Origin: AP-15 sp963737145
GTDB lineage: Bacteria; Pseudomonadota; Alphaproteobacteria; ATCC43930; CGMCC-115725
Direction of reading: 5' to 3'
Assembly (NCBI GenBank): GCA_963737145.1
Contig: CAVTRO010000004.1
Span: 789,868 to 853,867, forward strand
Length of the DNA stretch: 64,000 bases
This document shows positions 27,681 to 37,288 of this stretch, piece after piece. The notes beneath the pieces are model-generated. The model ran no database searches. It worked only from the letters and a program-made list of their open reading frames with translations, and was not told the DNA's origin. Each line of letters opens with the position of its first letter. Within the stretch, counting starts at the first letter, position 1. The translations under genes and the position numbers were made by a program.

Positions 27681-28289
27681 ATGATGCGCCGTTCCCTTCT
27701 GACCGGTCTTTTCGCCTTGTTCGCGACCCCATCCATGGCAGCGCCACCACCGGTCAATCCTGCCGATGCCGTCGCTTTCATGAACAGACTCTGGGAAAGC
27801 GCCGTCGAGGTGCTCAACAACAAGACCGATCCCGCCCTCAGGGAGGCGCGGTTCCGCGACTTGTTTCACACCGATTTCGATTGTCCGGGCATCGCCCGCT
27901 TCGTGCTGGGCCGATATTGGCGGAACGCGAGCCCGCAGGAGCAGCAAGAATTCGTGAAGCTGTTCGAGGATTATGTTGTTTTCGTATACGCGACGCGGTT
28001 GTCGAATTTCGGCGGCGAGACTCTGAAGGTCCGTGGCAGTCGAAGCGACGGCGATGGGGTCATCGTATCGACCGACGTGATCCACCCAGGCGCCGCTCCA
28101 CCGATGAAGATCGATTGGCGACTGGTGACCGACAACGGGGCCTACAAGATCAGCGACATTATTGTCGAAGGCATCAGCATGATGGTCACTCAGCGCTCCG
28201 AATTCGCCTCGGTCGTCCAGCGTAACGGCGGTCAAGTGCGCGGCCTGATCGCGATGATGCGGGAGAAAACAGCGAGCGCGGCGCGTTAA
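27681..28289 (+). CDS. MlaC/Ttg2D-family phospholipid-binding periplasmic protein
   Basis: 202 residues from ATG 27681, preceded by a G-rich ribosome site. It has a signal peptide (MMRRSLLTGLFALFATPSMA, cleavage before APPP). The mature domain is typical of MlaC: FHTDFDCPGIARFVLGRYWR (the fold's central helix), QQEFVKLFEDYVVFVYATRL, then beta strands KIDWRLVTDNGAYKISDIIV and the late SMMVTQRSEFASVV. MlaC ferries phospholipid between membranes. No mlaA/B/D/E/F gene is adjacent, so it may act alone or with genes elsewhere. Confidence 0.85.
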   Translation: MMRRSLLTGLFALFATPSMAAPPPVNPADAVAFMNRLWESAVEVLNNKTDPALREARFRDLFHTDFDCPGIARFVLGRYWRNASPQEQQEFVKLFEDYVVFVYATRLSNFGGETLKVRGSRSDGDGVIVSTDVIHPGAAPPMKIDWRLVTDNGAYKISDIIVEGISMMVTQRSEFASVVQRNGGQVRGLIAMMREKTASAAR

Positions 28290-28323
28290 TCCCGCCCGTC
28301 TCGCGCTAAGAGCAGCACTGCTC

Positions 28324-29229
28324 GTGCTGCATCTGGACGAGGAACAGGTTCGGGCGCTACTGCGGTGGGATGAATTGATCCCGGCAATGGAGAGTGCCCT
28401 CGCCGAGTTCTCGCGCGGGCAGGTCGTGCAGCCCGTGCGCAAGATGCTGACGGTGGAAGAAGGAAAGCGGTATCTCGGCATCATGCCGGCGGTGGCGCAC
28501 GAGGCAATGGGGGCGAAGCTCGTCAGCTTCTACCCGGGCAATGAGGGGACCGGCACACCGACGCATCAGGCCATGATCGTGCTGTTTCGTCCCGACACCG
28601 GCGAGCCGCTGGCGGTCATGGATGGGCGCCTGATTACCGAGATGCGGACGGCGGCAGTCTCGGCGGCTGTGACGAAACATCTGGCGGCCCCCGGCGCTCA
28701 CGTGCTGGCGCTGATCGGCAGCGGCGTGCAGGCGCATGCCCATGTCGAGGCGCTCTCTCGCGTGCGGCGTTTCGACGAAATCCGCGTGTGGAGCCGCACT
28801 ACTCTGAATGCCGAGCGGTTTGCCGAACGGCACAATGCCAAAACGATGCCCATCGCCGGCGCGGTGCGCGGCGCCGATGTGGTTGTGACCGCGACGAACG
28901 CGCTCCGGCCGATTGTCCAGGGGAATTGGCTCGAACCGGGAGCGCATGTGAATGCCGTCGGGTCGCCGCGGCCCAATTGGCGCGAGCTCGATGACCGCGC
29001 GATGGCCAATATCCTCGTCGTGGATTCGCGCGACGCGGTCCTCAAGGAATCCGGCGACGTGATCCTTTCCGGGGCGGAGATCTACGCCGAGGCCGGTGAG
29101 ATCTTCGCCGGAACCAAAGCAATTCCGTCCTCCGAGACGACGGTGTTCAAGTCGGTCGGCCTCGCGATCGAAGACATCGCGACGGCGAAACTGGTCTACG
29201 ACAACGCCGCCAAATCCGGCATCGCCTGA
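28324..29229 (+). CDS. Ornithine cyclodeaminase/mu-crystallin family protein
   Basis: 301 residues from GTG 28324. The NAD(P)-binding Rossmann motif is LALIGSGVQAHAHVEAL (about residues 128-144). The family also has KLVSFYPGN near the substrate pocket, MDGRLITEMRTAAVSAA, and GSPRPNWRELD. Members catalyse ornithine deamination, ketimine reduction or similar reactions, and the substrate cannot be chosen here. It starts 34 bp after the mlaC-like gene on the same strand. Confidence 0.88.
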   Translation: MLHLDEEQVRALLRWDELIPAMESALAEFSRGQVVQPVRKMLTVEEGKRYLGIMPAVAHEAMGAKLVSFYPGNEGTGTPTHQAMIVLFRPDTGEPLAVMDGRLITEMRTAAVSAAVTKHLAAPGAHVLALIGSGVQAHAHVEALSRVRRFDEIRVWSRTTLNAERFAERHNAKTMPIAGAVRGADVVVTATNALRPIVQGNWLEPGAHVNAVGSPRPNWRELDDRAMANILVVDSRDAVLKESGDVILSGAEIYAEAGEIFAGTKAIPSSETTVFKSVGLAIEDIATAKLVYDNAAKSGIA

Positions 29230-29234
29230 GGGTG

Positions 29235-30281
29235 TCACACCCCGGATCGGGGACGCTCGATCAGGCAGGCGTCACCATACGAAAAGAAACGATAGCCTCG
29301 GCCGATGGCGTGAGCGTAGGCGGATTTGATGCGGTCGAGCCCGCCGAGCGCGGCGACCAGCATCAACAGCGTCGAGCGCGGCAGATGGAAATTGGTCAGC
29401 AGCAAGTCGATTGCGCGAAAGCGGTAGCCGGGCATGATGAACAACCGGGTGTCGCCGGCAAAGCGCCGCACATCGCCATTCTCGGCGGCGGCGGTTTCGA
29501 GGAGGCGCAGGCTCGTCGTCCCGACCGCGATGATGCGGCCGCCCGCGCGCCGCGCCGCGGCGATCTGCTCGGCGGTTTCGTCTGAAACAACCCCCCACTC
29601 GGCGTGCATCGGGTGATCGCGCGGATCGGTGACCTTGACCGGCAGAAAGGTGCCGGGCCCGACATGCAAAGTCAGAGTGGTCCAGCGGATGCCCCGACGG
29701 GCCAACGCATCGAGGAGGGAGGGGGTGAAGTGAAGCCCAGCGGTCGGCGACGCAACGGCCCCCTCGGCACGGGCGAAGATCGTCTGGTAATCCCGGCGGT
29801 CGCGCGGATCGCCGCCGCGCGGCCGTTTGATGTAGGGCGGCAGCGGCATCGAGCCGTGGCGAGTGAGCGCCTCCCGAAACGCTGCAGCATCGAGCTCGAA
29901 CCGTAAGGTCACGTCACCCTCGGGGTGTTTTTCGCCGACCACGGCGAAAAAGTCTTCGGCGAAGACCAGGCGGTCGCCCGTCCGCAAGCGCCGCGCCCCC
30001 TTCGCAAAAGCACGCCATGAGCCGCCGCCGAGGTCGCGGTGAAGCGTCACCTCGACCACCGCCTCGCCGCGCCGGCCGGTCAGCCGTGCCGGGATCACCT
30101 TGGTGTCATTGAAGACGAGGAGATCGCCCGCATGAAACAATGCCGGCAAATCCGCAATCCGGCGGTCTTCGAACCCTCCCGATGCGGGGATTGCCAAAAG
30201 CCTCGCCGCATCGCGCGGCTCGCACGGATGCAGCGCGATCCGTTCGCGCGGCAGGTCGAAATCGAAATCGTCGATGTGCAT
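29235..30281 (-). CDS. queA: S-adenosylmethionine:tRNA ribosyltransferase-isomerase
   Basis: 348 residues, adding the ribosyl moiety of SAM to 7-aminomethyl-deazaguanine in tRNA on the way to queuosine. The opening is MHIDDFDFDLPRERIALHP. Family motifs include LVFNDTKVIPARLTGRR, GSMPLPPYIKR, the YQTIFARAEGAVASPTAGLH signature, MHAEWGVVS, and the terminal FHLPRSTLLMLVAALGG. It is convergent with the cyclodeaminase-family gene. No tgt lies beside it in the window. Confidence 0.95.
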   Translation of the reverse strand: MHIDDFDFDLPRERIALHPCEPRDAARLLAIPASGGFEDRRIADLPALFHAGDLLVFNDTKVIPARLTGRRGEAVVEVTLHRDLGGGSWRAFAKGARRLRTGDRLVFAEDFFAVVGEKHPEGDVTLRFELDAAAFREALTRHGSMPLPPYIKRPRGGDPRDRRDYQTIFARAEGAVASPTAGLHFTPSLLDALARRGIRWTTLTLHVGPGTFLPVKVTDPRDHPMHAEWGVVSDETAEQIAAARRAGGRIIAVGTTSLRLLETAAAENGDVRRFAGDTRLFIMPGYRFRAIDLLLTNFHLPRSTLLMLVAALGGLDRIKSAYAHAIGRGYRFFSYGDACLIERPRSGV

Positions 30282-30392
30282 AGCTACGGGACCGGAAATG
30301 GCGTTCCCAACACGTCGCTCGTCAATCGAAAGCGCTGGGCGGCGCGATTTTTGCTATCATTTCGAGGTCAACTCGGAACGTCGGAGATAGGC

Positions 30393-31991
30393 ATGGCTCA
30401 CCGGCTAACTCGTCGTGAATTCGGGATCGCCGCAGGGGCAGCGACCTTGGCGGGCTACGGCCTTGGCCGGAATGCCCGCGCGGCTGACACAAAGACCTTG
30501 CGCTTTATCGCCCAGTCGGATTTGCGCGTTCTCGATCCGATCTGGACGACTGCTTACATCACCCGCAATCACGGCTACATGGTTTTCGATACGCTATTCG
30601 CGATCGATGCCGAGTTCGCGCCGCACCCGCAGATGGTGGGTGACTACAGCATTTCACCCGACAAGCTCACCTATCAATTCAAGCTGCGCGACGGGCTCGG
30701 CTTTCATGATGGCAGCCCAGTCCGCGGAGCCGACTGCGTCGCTTCGGTCAAGCGCTGGATGGCGCGCGACGGTCACGGGCAGGCGCTCGCGACCGTGCTC
30801 GACGAGATCAAGCCGGACAGTGACAAGGGGCTCACGATCAAGCTCAAAGAGCCGTTTTCGCTGCTGCTGGACGGTATCGGCAAAGTGTCGAGCCTGGCGT
30901 TGTTCGTAATGCCGGAGCGGCTCGCCAATACCGATCCGTTCCAGCAAGTCACCGAGATGGTGGGGTCGGGCCCGTTCAAATTCGTCAAGGACGAGTTCGA
31001 GCCCGGCCACCGCGTCGTGTACGTCAAGAACACCGACTATGTGCCGCGCCAGGAGCCGCCGAGCTGGGCTTCGGGCGGCAAGGTGGCCAAGGTCGATCGC
31101 GTCGAATGGCTCTATATCCCCGATGCGATGACCAAGGTCGCGGCGCTCAATGCCGGCGAGGCCGATTGGTGGGAGAACCCGCCGCTCGACATCGTCCCCG
31201 TGCTCGCCGCGAACCCCGACATGACGATCGCCCGCGCCGACCCGCTCGAAAACACGATCATGGTGCGGTTCAATCATCTCCTGCCGCCCTTCGACAACAT
31301 CAAGATGCGCCAGGCCGTACTGGCGGTCGCCGACCAGGCTGATTTCCTCGCGGCGCTCGCCGGCGACCGGAAGAACTGGGATTTGTGTCCGTCATTCTTC
31401 ACCTGCGGCACGCCGATGGCCAACGACGCGGGGTCGACTGCGCTGAGCGGCAAGCGCGATTTCGACAAGGCGAAGAAGCTGATCGCCGAGGCCGGCTACA
31501 AGGGCGAGCGGATCGTCGTCATGGATGCGGTCGATCAGCCGGTCGCGCATACGCAGGCGCTCGTCGTGAGCGAGCTGTTGAAGAAGCTCGGCCTCAACGT
31601 CGATTTGCAGGCGGTGGATTGGGGCACCTTGGTCACCCGCCGCGCCTCGAAGGAGCCGATCGACAAGGGCGGTTGGAACATCTTCGCCACCGGCTGGGTC
31701 GGAGCCGACGCTCTCGATGCGGTGGAAGAGCTGCCGCTGAAGACGAGCGGCGCGACTGCGTGGTTCGGCTGGCCGAGCGACGACAAGCTCGAGGCGCTGC
31801 GGGCCCAGTGGATCAAGGCGACGACACTCGACGAGCGCAAGAAGCTCGCCGCCGCTATTCAGGAGCGTGCGTTCGAGGTCGTCCCCTATATTCCGACCGG
31901 GCAATGGAAACCAGTGACCGCCTACCACAAGAACCTGAAGGGGGTCATCGAGGCGCCGGCGTTCCTGATGTGGAACGTCGAGAAAACCTGA
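30393..31991 (+). CDS. ABC transporter substrate-binding protein, family 5 (peptide/nickel/glutathione type)
   Basis: 532 residues from ATG 30393, preceded by GGAG. A twin-arginine signal is visible (LTRREFGIAAGAATLAGYGL, cleavage near ARAAD). The SBP_bac_5 domain has DLRVLDPIWTTAYITRNHGY, LRDGLGFHDGSPVRGADCV, MVGSGPFKFV, and VRFNHLLPPFDNIKMRQAVL. Members bind oligopeptides or other small ligands for dipeptide-type ABC importers. No permease or ATPase genes follow, so it is an orphan binding protein. Its 3' end overlaps the tail of the broken crcB on the other strand. Confidence 0.9.
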   Translation: MAHRLTRREFGIAAGAATLAGYGLGRNARAADTKTLRFIAQSDLRVLDPIWTTAYITRNHGYMVFDTLFAIDAEFAPHPQMVGDYSISPDKLTYQFKLRDGLGFHDGSPVRGADCVASVKRWMARDGHGQALATVLDEIKPDSDKGLTIKLKEPFSLLLDGIGKVSSLALFVMPERLANTDPFQQVTEMVGSGPFKFVKDEFEPGHRVVYVKNTDYVPRQEPPSWASGGKVAKVDRVEWLYIPDAMTKVAALNAGEADWWENPPLDIVPVLAANPDMTIARADPLENTIMVRFNHLLPPFDNIKMRQAVLAVADQADFLAALAGDRKNWDLCPSFFTCGTPMANDAGSTALSGKRDFDKAKKLIAEAGYKGERIVVMDAVDQPVAHTQALVVSELLKKLGLNVDLQAVDWGTLVTRRASKEPIDKGGWNIFATGWVGADALDAVEELPLKTSGATAWFGWPSDDKLEALRAQWIKATTLDERKKLAAAIQERAFEVVPYIPTGQWKPVTAYHKNLKGVIEAPAFLMWNVEKT

Positions 31992-32387
31992 GCGCGCTCA
32001 TCCCTGCCGAACAATGTGCCGAGCCAGTAGCCGACCGCGACGGCAGTCAGGCACAGCGCGACCGAGAGCAGTATGTTGGGCTCCGGCGTATAGCAGCCGC
32101 CCGTCTCTCGCGAGCTCAAATGTTTACAGGCGCAAGGCTGAGAAGGTGGTAAACCCGCCGCACAAACCGACCATCACAAAAGCTTGAGCCTCGACCGGCA
32201 CTACAACGCGCCCATTCGGACCGATCAGCGTCGCGACAAATCCGATCACCAGCGAGCCGATGATGTTGACCAGGATGGTGCCCCAAGGAAACGCCAGCCC
32301 GGTCCACAATACGACCCGCACGCTTAACCACAACCGCGGCATGCTGCCGATCGCGCCACCAAGGACGACCCAGAAATAGGTCAACAC
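31922..32387 (-). pseudogene. crcB: Fluoride exporter CrcB/Fluc, broken by a stop codon and a frameshift
   Basis: From GTG 32387 the frame gives a convincing Fluc subunit (LTYFWVVLGGAIGSMPRLWL, WGTILVNIIGSLVIGF, and the pore motif GGFTTFSALRL). TAA at 32128-32126 then replaces the usual Gln of the LQTFE segment. The same frame resumes TFELARDGRLLYAGA. One extra C near 32080 shifts the fourth helix (ILLSVALCLTAVAVGYWLG) into another frame. Both lesions fall in the second half, so the channel should be inactive unless both are sequencing errors. The 3' end runs into the binding-protein gene. Confidence 0.75.
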
Positions 32388-32421
32388 CGATGGTTCCTGG
32401 CCGCTCTTGGCAGCCGGTCCG

Positions 32422-33039
32422 TCATCGCTGCTCCTGCAAATGATAGGTGTCGTTGACGGAGCGGACTGTAAACTCGCCGCCCGAGAAGTCGATCTCGTTG
32501 ATCGCACAGGGATCCTGGCCGAGCCGGCAATAACGCGACAGCGGCATTTCGAGCGCGTGCAGTAGGATGATGCGATTGACGCTGTCGTGCCCGACCACCA
32601 CGACCGTATCTCTCGGATGCCGCCCGATCACGTCTCGCAGCGCCGCGACGGCGCGAGCGAGCACATCCTGCAGGCTCTCGCCGCCTGGGATCGCCGCCCA
32701 ATGCGGCGTCCGATGCCAGGTTTCGAGCATCTCGGGCCATTTGCGTCCGACCTCGTCCGGAGTCAAACCTTGCCACTCGCCGTAGTCGATATCCATCAGA
32801 CCCGGGACCAGGGTCGGTGTCAGGCCAAACGGTTTTCCGATCGCCTCCGCGGTCGTCAGAGCCCGGCTCAGCGGGCTGGCATAGAGGGCAGCGGGGGTCC
32901 AGCTCGCCTCAACGCGGCGCGCGGTCGCTTGCGCCTGCCGACGACCCTCCCGGGTCAACGCCAGATCGGCGCGGCCGCGAAACCGTTCCGGCGCAATGCC
33001 TTCGACATGGCCGTGGCGAACCAGGATGATCTTGGTCAT
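32422..33039 (-). CDS. Histidine phosphatase family protein (phosphoglycerate-mutase-like)
   Basis: 205 residues with the RHG signature at the N-terminus (TKIILVRHGHVEG, His9 nucleophile), RFRGRADLALTREGRRQA, and the second catalytic His in VVVVGHDSVNRI. The profile matches small-molecule phosphatases of the CobC/GpmB group (alpha-ribazole phosphatase or broad-specificity). The exact substrate is unknown. It is followed by the broken crcB after 34 bp. Confidence 0.9.
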   Translation of the reverse strand: MTKIILVRHGHVEGIAPERFRGRADLALTREGRRQAQATARRVEASWTPAALYASPLSRALTTAEAIGKPFGLTPTLVPGLMDIDYGEWQGLTPDEVGRKWPEMLETWHRTPHWAAIPGGESLQDVLARAVAALRDVIGRHPRDTVVVVGHDSVNRIILLHALEMPLSRYCRLGQDPCAINEIDFSGGEFTVRSVNDTYHLQEQR

Positions 33040-33108
33040 GCTGTCGTCCTTTCGAGACCGGCAGAGTTAGGGTTACCTTGGCACGGTCATTTGCAGGGAG
33101 CCACCGCC

Positions 33109-33684
33109 ATGCCCGCCGATCCGAACCGCGTCATTCTCACGGGCGAAAACCCGTTCATCCGCCTCAGCGTCAAAGACGGCGATGCCTTTACCACCAATGC
33201 GAGCTTCTGGCGCATTATTACCTGCCCGGCAGGGCCGGGGCATGTCCTCTATCTCAACAGCGAGCTGACCGGGAACCGCTGGCACATCTACGCCGACAAC
33301 ATTGCGATGGCGCGGTGGCTGCAATCGACGGTGCAGGGCATGCTCAACCCTGAGACCGCCGACACCTCGATCCCGGTAACCGATGCGGAATTCATCAAAT
33401 CCGGCGACCCGCGGTATTTCTGGACCGAGCGGGTGAAATCGCGGGACGAGGAGATCGCCCTCACTTGGTATCAGATCGGCGAGCCGCTGCTGATCCACAC
33501 CCAGCCCAACGCCGAACCGGGACGCCCCTACGGGGTCTGCACGCTGCTGATCCCGGCTCTCGGCGCCCGCCTCACCGGAAACGGCGTCGAAGCAGCCGGC
33601 CGTCCGTGGCCGAGAGAGCGCGAAGGCCGGCCCTTCAGCACCTGCGCGCTGGCCTTTTCCGAGAGCTGGACGGAAGCGCGATAG
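33109..33684 (+). CDS. Conserved protein of unknown function
   Basis: 191 residues from ATG 33109 (MPADPNRVILTGENPFIRL), preceded by GCAGGGAG. The chain is beta-rich and aromatic (NASFWRIITCPAGPGHVLYL, YFWTERVKSRDEEIALTWYQ) and lacks a signal peptide or membrane span, so it is probably a cytoplasmic single-domain fold. I do not recognise the family. A dispersed repeat begins 20 bp after the stop. Confidence 0.6.
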   Translation: MPADPNRVILTGENPFIRLSVKDGDAFTTNASFWRIITCPAGPGHVLYLNSELTGNRWHIYADNIAMARWLQSTVQGMLNPETADTSIPVTDAEFIKSGDPRYFWTERVKSRDEEIALTWYQIGEPLLIHTQPNAEPGRPYGVCTLLIPALGARLTGNGVEAAGRPWPREREGRPFSTCALAFSESWTEAR

Positions 33685-33704
33685 TACCTTCTTCCGTGTA
33701 GTCG

Positions 33705-33796
33705 GTCATTGCGAGCGCTAGCGAAGCAATCTCGGACCGCTGAAGGTTCGTCCGATCGGGATTGCTTCGTCGCGCTAAAGCGCTCCTCGCAATGAC
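33705..33796. repeat. Palindromic intergenic repeat (GTCATTGCGAG...CTCGCAATGAC)
   Basis: The ends GTCATTGCGAG (33705-33715) and CTCGCAATGAC (33786-33796) are exact reverse complements. Inside, GCGAAGCAATC and GATTGCTTCGTCGC form a second inverted pair. This about 92-bp cruciform-like element is of a type widely seen between genes in proteobacteria. It lies between convergent genes and could also act as a bidirectional terminator-like structure. Confidence 0.8.
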
Positions 33797-33825
33797 AACG
33801 CGCCAGTCGCTTCGAAATCTGCTCT

Positions 33826-35562
33826 CTAAATATCTGCGTAAGCACGGGTTTCGGCGCGGGCGCCGGGGTGGGTCACGGCGCCGTTCTCGGCGTCGCCGAC
33901 GGTTTGCGAATAGCGCCACAGGCACCCCGATTGATAGTCGTGACGCCGCGGCGTCCAGGCGCGTCGGCGCTCGACCAGCTCGGCCTCGCTCAGCGCCGCG
34001 TCGATCGTGCCGGCGGCCGCGTCGATCGTGATGCGGTCGCCATCCTTGAGCAGCGCGATCGGGCCGCCGACCGCCGCTTCCGGCCCGACATGGCCGATCG
34101 AGAAGCCATGCGTCGCGCCCGAAAACCGGCCGTCAGTGATCAGCGCCACTTTCTCGCCGACCCCCTGGCCATAGAGCGCTGCCGTTGTCGACAGCATCTC
34201 GCGCATGCCCGGCCCACCCTTCGGTCCCTCGTAGCGGATCACGATCACGTCGCCTTCCTTGTAGCGGCGCGCCTCGACTGCCGTGAAGGCGTCCTCTTCG
34301 CAATCGAAGCACAGAGCGCTGCCGGTGAAGCGCAGATTCTGCATCTGGGCGACTTTGACGATCGCGCCCTGCGGCGCGAGGTTCCCCCGGAGCACCATCA
34401 GGCCGCCAGTCGGCGCGAGCGGGTTCGCGGTCGGCCGCACTACGTCCTGCTCGGCCGGGAACCGTACATTTGCCAGGTTCTCGGCAATGGTCTTGCCGGT
34501 GACCGTCAAGCAGTCGCCGTGCAGGTACCCGCCTTCGAGCAGCGCTTTCATCAAGACAGGCACGCCGCCGATGTCGTGGAGATCCTTCATGACGTAGCGG
34601 CCGGCGGGCTTAAGATCTCCGATCAACGGGGTACGCTTCGAGATCTCGCCGAAAGCGTGCAGATCGAAATCGATGCCGGCCTCGTTGGCGATCGCAGGAA
34701 TATGCAACCCGCCATTGGTCGAGCCGCCGGCCGCGGCGACCATCATCGCGGCGTTTTCGATCGCCTTGCGCGTGACGATGTCGCGCGGGCGAATGTTGCG
34801 GCGCAAGAGTTCCATGACCGCCCGGCCCGATTCCTCGGCATAGGCGTCGCGCGAATCATAGGGCGCCGGCGCGCCGGCCGAGCCGGGCAGCGCGAGACCG
34901 ATCGCTTCGGAGACGCAGGCCATCGTGTTGGCGGTGAAGAGGCCGCCGCACGAGCCGGCCGAAGGGCAAGCGGCGCATTCCAACTCATGCAGTTCCTCGT
35001 CGGACAGCTTGCCGACATTGTGGGCGCCGACCCCCTCGAACACGTCGCCGATCGTCACGTCCTTGCCCTTAAACCGGCCGGGCAGGATCGAGCCGCCATA
35101 CATGAAGACGGAAGGCACGTTGAGCCGCACCATCGCCATCATCAGCCCGGGCAGCGACTTGTCGCAGCCGGCGAGGCCGACGAGCGCGTCATAGCAATGC
35201 CCGCGCATCGTCAATTCGACCGAGTCGGCAATGACCTCGCGGCTGACCAGCGATGATTTCATGCCCTCGTGACCCATTGCGATGCCGTCGGTCACAGTGA
35301 TCGTCGTGAATTCGCGCGGCGTACCGCTATTGGCGGCAACGCCTTTTTTCGCCGCTTGCGCTTGACGCGACAATGCGATGTTGCACGGCGCCGCCTCGTT
35401 CCAGGTGGTCGCGACCCCGACCAGCGGCTGGGCGATCTGCTCTTCGGTCAAACCCATGGAGTAGAGGAACGCGCGGTGCGGGGCCCGCTCCGGGCCGACG
35501 GTCACATGGCGGCTCGGCAGGCGCGATTTGTCGATCGCGGGGCGGCGGACATCGTCTGGCAT
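33826..35562 (-). CDS. ilvD: Dihydroxy-acid dehydratase
   Basis: 578 residues from ATG 35562, preceded by GGGAGA. An Fe-S dehydratase of valine/isoleucine/pantothenate synthesis. Cluster cysteines appear in LAGCDKSLPG and in the CPSAGSCGGLFTANTM region. Also present are TDGIAMGHEGMKSSLVSREV, GGSTNGGLHIPAI, and the terminal catalytic TDGRFSGATHGFSIGH. The length is normal for the shorter IlvD class. Upstream on the same strand is the CYTH-CHAD gene, about 80 bp away. Confidence 0.95.
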   Translation of the reverse strand: MPDDVRRPAIDKSRLPSRHVTVGPERAPHRAFLYSMGLTEEQIAQPLVGVATTWNEAAPCNIALSRQAQAAKKGVAANSGTPREFTTITVTDGIAMGHEGMKSSLVSREVIADSVELTMRGHCYDALVGLAGCDKSLPGLMMAMVRLNVPSVFMYGGSILPGRFKGKDVTIGDVFEGVGAHNVGKLSDEELHELECAACPSAGSCGGLFTANTMACVSEAIGLALPGSAGAPAPYDSRDAYAEESGRAVMELLRRNIRPRDIVTRKAIENAAMMVAAAGGSTNGGLHIPAIANEAGIDFDLHAFGEISKRTPLIGDLKPAGRYVMKDLHDIGGVPVLMKALLEGGYLHGDCLTVTGKTIAENLANVRFPAEQDVVRPTANPLAPTGGLMVLRGNLAPQGAIVKVAQMQNLRFTGSALCFDCEEDAFTAVEARRYKEGDVIVIRYEGPKGGPGMREMLSTTAALYGQGVGEKVALITDGRFSGATHGFSIGHVGPEAAVGGPIALLKDGDRITIDAAAGTIDAALSEAELVERRRAWTPRRHDYQSGCLWRYSQTVGDAENGAVTHPGARAETRAYADI

Positions 35563-35645
35563 GATCGGGTCTCCCGTGGCGGCTTTGCGAAGGCCGCCAC
35601 GGTATCGATCCCATGGCACACGATCAATGGCTCCGGAAATGTGCC

Positions 35646-37262
35646 CTAGTCGCGCCAGAACGGCGTCGCATTGTTGAGCCGTCGGCGGCGTCGGCGAAGC
35701 TTTTGTTCTCTGCCGGCGAGCATTTGGTCGTGGGCTTCGAGCACGGCGACCCAGGCGTGAGCGGCGGGGCTTCGCGGGTCGATCTGCGCCAAGAGCTCGG
35801 TGACAAACTCGTGCGCGACGCGGACGTCGTTCGCGTAGCCGAGGTCGCTCTGGAGGCGTTTCAACCGACTGACAAACCTCTCTGAGCCCTCTTTGTCGAA
35901 AAGGCTGCCGAAAAGCTCGATCGTATAGCGAAGCTTCTTGACTGCGATTCTCAGCTTGTGCCGTTCGCGGGGGGCCAGGCTGCCGAAATCTTTGCCGCGT
36001 TGCCGTACTTTGCGCCGGCGCCGATCGAGGACGCCGGGCGCTATTGCACAGATGGGAGAAGTCATCGGATCCGGCTGGTCCGATGCCGAATGCCGACGCC
36101 AGCCGGAGGCCTCGAGCCACCGCAGGAGGCGCAGCATGCCGGCGGTATACCGTTGCGATAGAATGGCTTGCCTGATCTGGTCGTATGCGGCAGCCCGCAG
36201 CCGGTCGAGCGCGGCGGCGAGGCCGTCCCAACCTGCTTTGTCCGGGAGCCCGGAGCGGGCCGCCGGCACCAATTCGGCCGCGAACACATCCAGGTTGCGG
36301 GCCGGCCCCAGCGCCCCGCCCAGCCAACGAAGCTCCTCGGTGACCCACTGTACGTCCTCTTGCGGGAGGGTTTTCTCTAGCGAGGCCAGTGCCGAACGGA
36401 GGCGCCGCACGGCCACCCGCATCTGGTGAACGCCCTCCGGCCGGCCCGAGAGCACGGCGGGCTCGTTGCGCAACAGCTGCGCGAGACAGCTGCGGCCGAT
36501 CTTTTGCAGAGCGGCCTCGACCGTCATATCGGGATCGAGGATGACGGGCTCTGCGTGGACCGCGCGCGGAGCGGCATCGCCGCCTGCCACCAAGCGGTAA
36601 CCCCGTTCCGATTTGCTGCGGGTCTCGATACGAAGCGCGGCCACCTCCAGCAATTGCGCAGCGAGATCGTAGAGAGCGGCGGCGTCACCGCCCTTGAGCT
36701 CGAGCTCGACCTCGCTGATCGGTTCGGCCCTGTCCGTGTCGGCCGCGCGGATTTCTCCTTCATCGACCGCCGCCTCTATCTCCGTTCCCGGCAGCGGCTT
36801 GATCGCGAAGATCGTGCGGGTGACTTCGGTCACGAAAAACGGCCGCAGATCGGCGGCCGCACCCTCCGGCAGGCGCGGACCGCTCTGCGCCGCCCCCGGG
36901 TCGGGCCGACTCTCGGCGACCGCATCTTCCCACTCGCCGCGCGACAGGAGATCCCCCGAAGCAAGGTCTCCCTCCTTGACGGTCTGCAGGAAATGCCCGC
37001 CGCCCTGGTCACGGACCCGCAAGGTCAGCCCCCGCTGCTTGAGTGCCGAATCCGGGGTGTCGTAATAGGTGCTGGTCAGTCTTTGTTGCGTGCTGACCCG
37101 CGCCATCGCCATGAGCGCGCGCTTCACTCCGGGCAGATCGTCCGACCGAGCTGCTAGCTTGAGCTCGACTTCCGTCGAAATGGCCGCCTCCCGTCCTGAC
37201 CCGATGTTAATCTCGCGAACGCCGGAGCATCGTCCCCAGATCCCCGACCCGGGGCGGCCCAT
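35646..37262 (-). CDS. CYTH-CHAD domain protein (inorganic triphosphatase-like)
   Basis: The N-terminal CYTH domain has the ExExK signature (STEVELKLAARS) and strands TSTYYDTPDSALKQRGLTLR, which form a triphosphate tunnel. A C-terminal CHAD domain of helices with conserved histidines and arginines follows (EGVHQMRVAVRRLRSALAS; RERHKLRIAVKKLRYTIELF), which binds polyphosphate. The closest functional analogue is the triphosphatase YgiF. The start is unclear. GTG 37268 and ATG 37262 lie before 27-29 residues without family character. A GGGAGG five bases before ATT 37181, right at ISTEVELKL, suggests the biological start may be that rare codon. Confidence 0.88.
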   Translation of the reverse strand: MGRPGSGIWGRCSGVREINIGSGREAAISTEVELKLAARSDDLPGVKRALMAMARVSTQQRLTSTYYDTPDSALKQRGLTLRVRDQGGGHFLQTVKEGDLASGDLLSRGEWEDAVAESRPDPGAAQSGPRLPEGAAADLRPFFVTEVTRTIFAIKPLPGTEIEAAVDEGEIRAADTDRAEPISEVELELKGGDAAALYDLAAQLLEVAALRIETRSKSERGYRLVAGGDAAPRAVHAEPVILDPDMTVEAALQKIGRSCLAQLLRNEPAVLSGRPEGVHQMRVAVRRLRSALASLEKTLPQEDVQWVTEELRWLGGALGPARNLDVFAAELVPAARSGLPDKAGWDGLAAALDRLRAAAYDQIRQAILSQRYTAGMLRLLRWLEASGWRRHSASDQPDPMTSPICAIAPGVLDRRRRKVRQRGKDFGSLAPRERHKLRIAVKKLRYTIELFGSLFDKEGSERFVSRLKRLQSDLGYANDVRVAHEFVTELLAQIDPRSPAAHAWVAVLEAHDQMLAGREQKLRRRRRRLNNATPFWRD

Positions 37263-37288
37263 CGCCACACCAATGTTGCCGCGGTGCT

